From the NCBI GenBank assembly GCA_013153415.1, contig JAADEO010000155.1, forward strand, positions 1 through 6,818: DNA of 6,818 bases. Reading direction: 5' to 3'. This DNA is from Deltaproteobacteria bacterium (GTDB lineage Bacteria > Desulfobacterota > Anaeroferrophillalia > Anaeroferrophillales > Tharpellaceae). Within the stretch, counting starts at the first letter, position 1. Each line of letters opens with the position of its first letter. Below, one piece after another: positions 5,982-6,818 of this stretch. The notes under the pieces were generated by a model that ran no database searches, was not told the origin of the DNA, and was given only the letters and a program-made list of their open reading frames with translations. The position numbers and the translations under genes were made by a program.

Positions 5982-6818
5982 TTAAAGAAATTCATCCAAC
6001 CCCTGTTCCCGTAATTTCGCAACGACATTCTTGACCTGTTGACTGTTGCCTTTGCGGCAGATCAACAGGGCGTCATCAGTTTCGACCACGAGCAGGTTCT
6101 CGACGTCGACCAGGGCCGTGAGTTTGTCGGTGTAAACCGTATTATCAGTGGCATCAATGCTGATTACGGTCGGCGGTGTGGAGAAAGGAGAGAGGCGTAA
6201 TTCGTCGAGCGAATCCCAGCTGCCCAGATCACTCCAGGGGAAATCAGCCGGTACCACGGCTACCCGCGAAGATTTTTCAATAATGGCGAAATCGATGGAT
6301 ACCGCTTCGACCTGGTCGTAGAATTCGGTCAGGGCCTGTTCCATGCCGACTAAGCGGCGGGTGCGGCGAAAGGTGGCCAGCGCCCGGTCGATAGCCGGGG
6401 TGAATTCGGCGATTTCCCTGAGAATACTGCCGACCTGCCAGATGAAAATGCCGCTGTTCCAGAAATAGCCGCCATCCATCAGGTAGGTCGCTGCGGTCCG
6501 GTAATCCGGTTTTTCGACAAACCGGGCTACCGCATAGGCTGCCAGCTCTTTGATCTCTGGCGAGGGGGGCAGAGCCGCGCCCCTCTGGATATAGCCGTAT
6601 CCGGTTTCCGGCCGGTTGGGCTTGATGCCCAGAGTAACGAGACTGCCGTCGGCCGCGCATTCCGCGGCCCGGCGCAGATGAAGATGGAAACGTTCCTGGT
6701 CACCGATGTAGTGATCAGCCGGAAAGACCATCATGATGGCTTTCTCACCGACCCGATCCCGCAAAAGTTCAGCTGCCAGGGCGATCGCCGGGGCGGTATT
6801 GCGGCCTCGGGGTTCAGC
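5982..6818 (-). CDS. manC: Mannose-1-phosphate guanylyltransferase, 5' end outside the window
   Basis: The last 278 residues are present and the frame stays open to the window edge. The enzyme makes GDP-mannose from mannose-1-phosphate and GTP, feeding polysaccharide, LPS or glycan synthesis in the cytoplasm. Numbering from the first visible codon, signatures are EPRGRNTAPAIALAA (2-16), PADH (33-36), GIKPNRPETGYGYI (64-77), FVEKP (100-104), YFWNSG (118-123), IDFAIIEKS (175-183) and DFPWSDLGSW (192-201). The C-terminus resembles the ManC tail (VVETDDALLICRKG, then QQVKNVV). The protein ends there, so it is the short form without the fused C-terminal cupin phosphomannose isomerase domain of AlgA-type enzymes. 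The missing part should be about 80 residues with the GxGxRLxPLS nucleotide-binding start. An in-frame TTG at 6764 is not the start, because conserved residues continue upstream of it. Confidence 0.95.
   Translation of the reverse strand, partial: AEPRGRNTAPAIALAAELLRDRVGEKAIMMVFPADHYIGDQERFHLHLRRAAECAADGSLVTLGIKPNRPETGYGYIQRGAALPPSPEIKELAAYAVARFVEKPDYRTAATYLMDGGYFWNSGIFIWQVGSILREIAEFTPAIDRALATFRRTRRLVGMEQALTEFYDQVEAVSIDFAIIEKSSRVAVVPADFPWSDLGSWDSLDELRLSPFSTPPTVISIDATDNTVYTDKLTALVDVENLLVVETDDALLICRKGNSQQVKNVVAKLREQGLDEFL

Overview
All six protein genes in this 6.8 kb GC-rich window lie on the minus strand, so the biological order runs from high to low coordinates. That order is: the 3' part of a mannose-1-phosphate guanylyltransferase gene; two consecutive lipoprotein genes; ilvD (dihydroxy-acid dehydratase); a histidine-triad (HIT) protein; and a SAM-dependent methyltransferase-like protein. 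No RNA genes, mobile elements, CRISPR arrays or replication origins are visible. No gene-free gap exceeds about 125 bases. The two lipobox signal peptides show a didermal bacterium. The protein style and gene mix would fit a Desulfuromonadota/Geobacter-like deltaproteobacterium, but this is an impression and no marker gene confirms it.

Region 5982-6818 holds a GDP-mannose synthesis enzyme that runs off the right edge. Downstream of it, 5891-4421 encodes two lipoproteins, separated by a clear intrinsic terminator at about 4463-4514. Both have a lipobox, a proline-rich low-complexity linker, an alpha/beta domain resembling the CsgG/LpoB/TolB-N type, and a C-terminal small beta domain of FlgT-C type. 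An ungapped stretch of 57 residues aligns between them with 23 identities, so they look like diverged paralogues. Their lipid-anchor +2 residues differ (Ser versus Asp), which by the enterobacterial Lol rule would send one to the outer and one to the inner membrane. This pair is the most interesting content of the window.

Region 3112-86 looks like one transcription unit: ilvD, then the HIT gene 20 bases on, then the methyltransferase gene 4 bases on. It pairs a branched-chain amino acid enzyme with two small-molecule or macromolecule modification proteins of unknown target; nothing ties the three functionally beyond co-transcription. The 118-base leader before ilvD holds a short open frame that ends just before the ilvD ribosome-binding site. 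A strong hairpin with a T-run at 27-68 is oriented to end plus-strand transcription entering from the left, and may also stop the minus-strand operon.

Two start choices were settled from the sequence. The HIT protein starts at 1427, not at the TTG at 1436. The second lipoprotein starts at 4421, not at 4520 inside the terminator.
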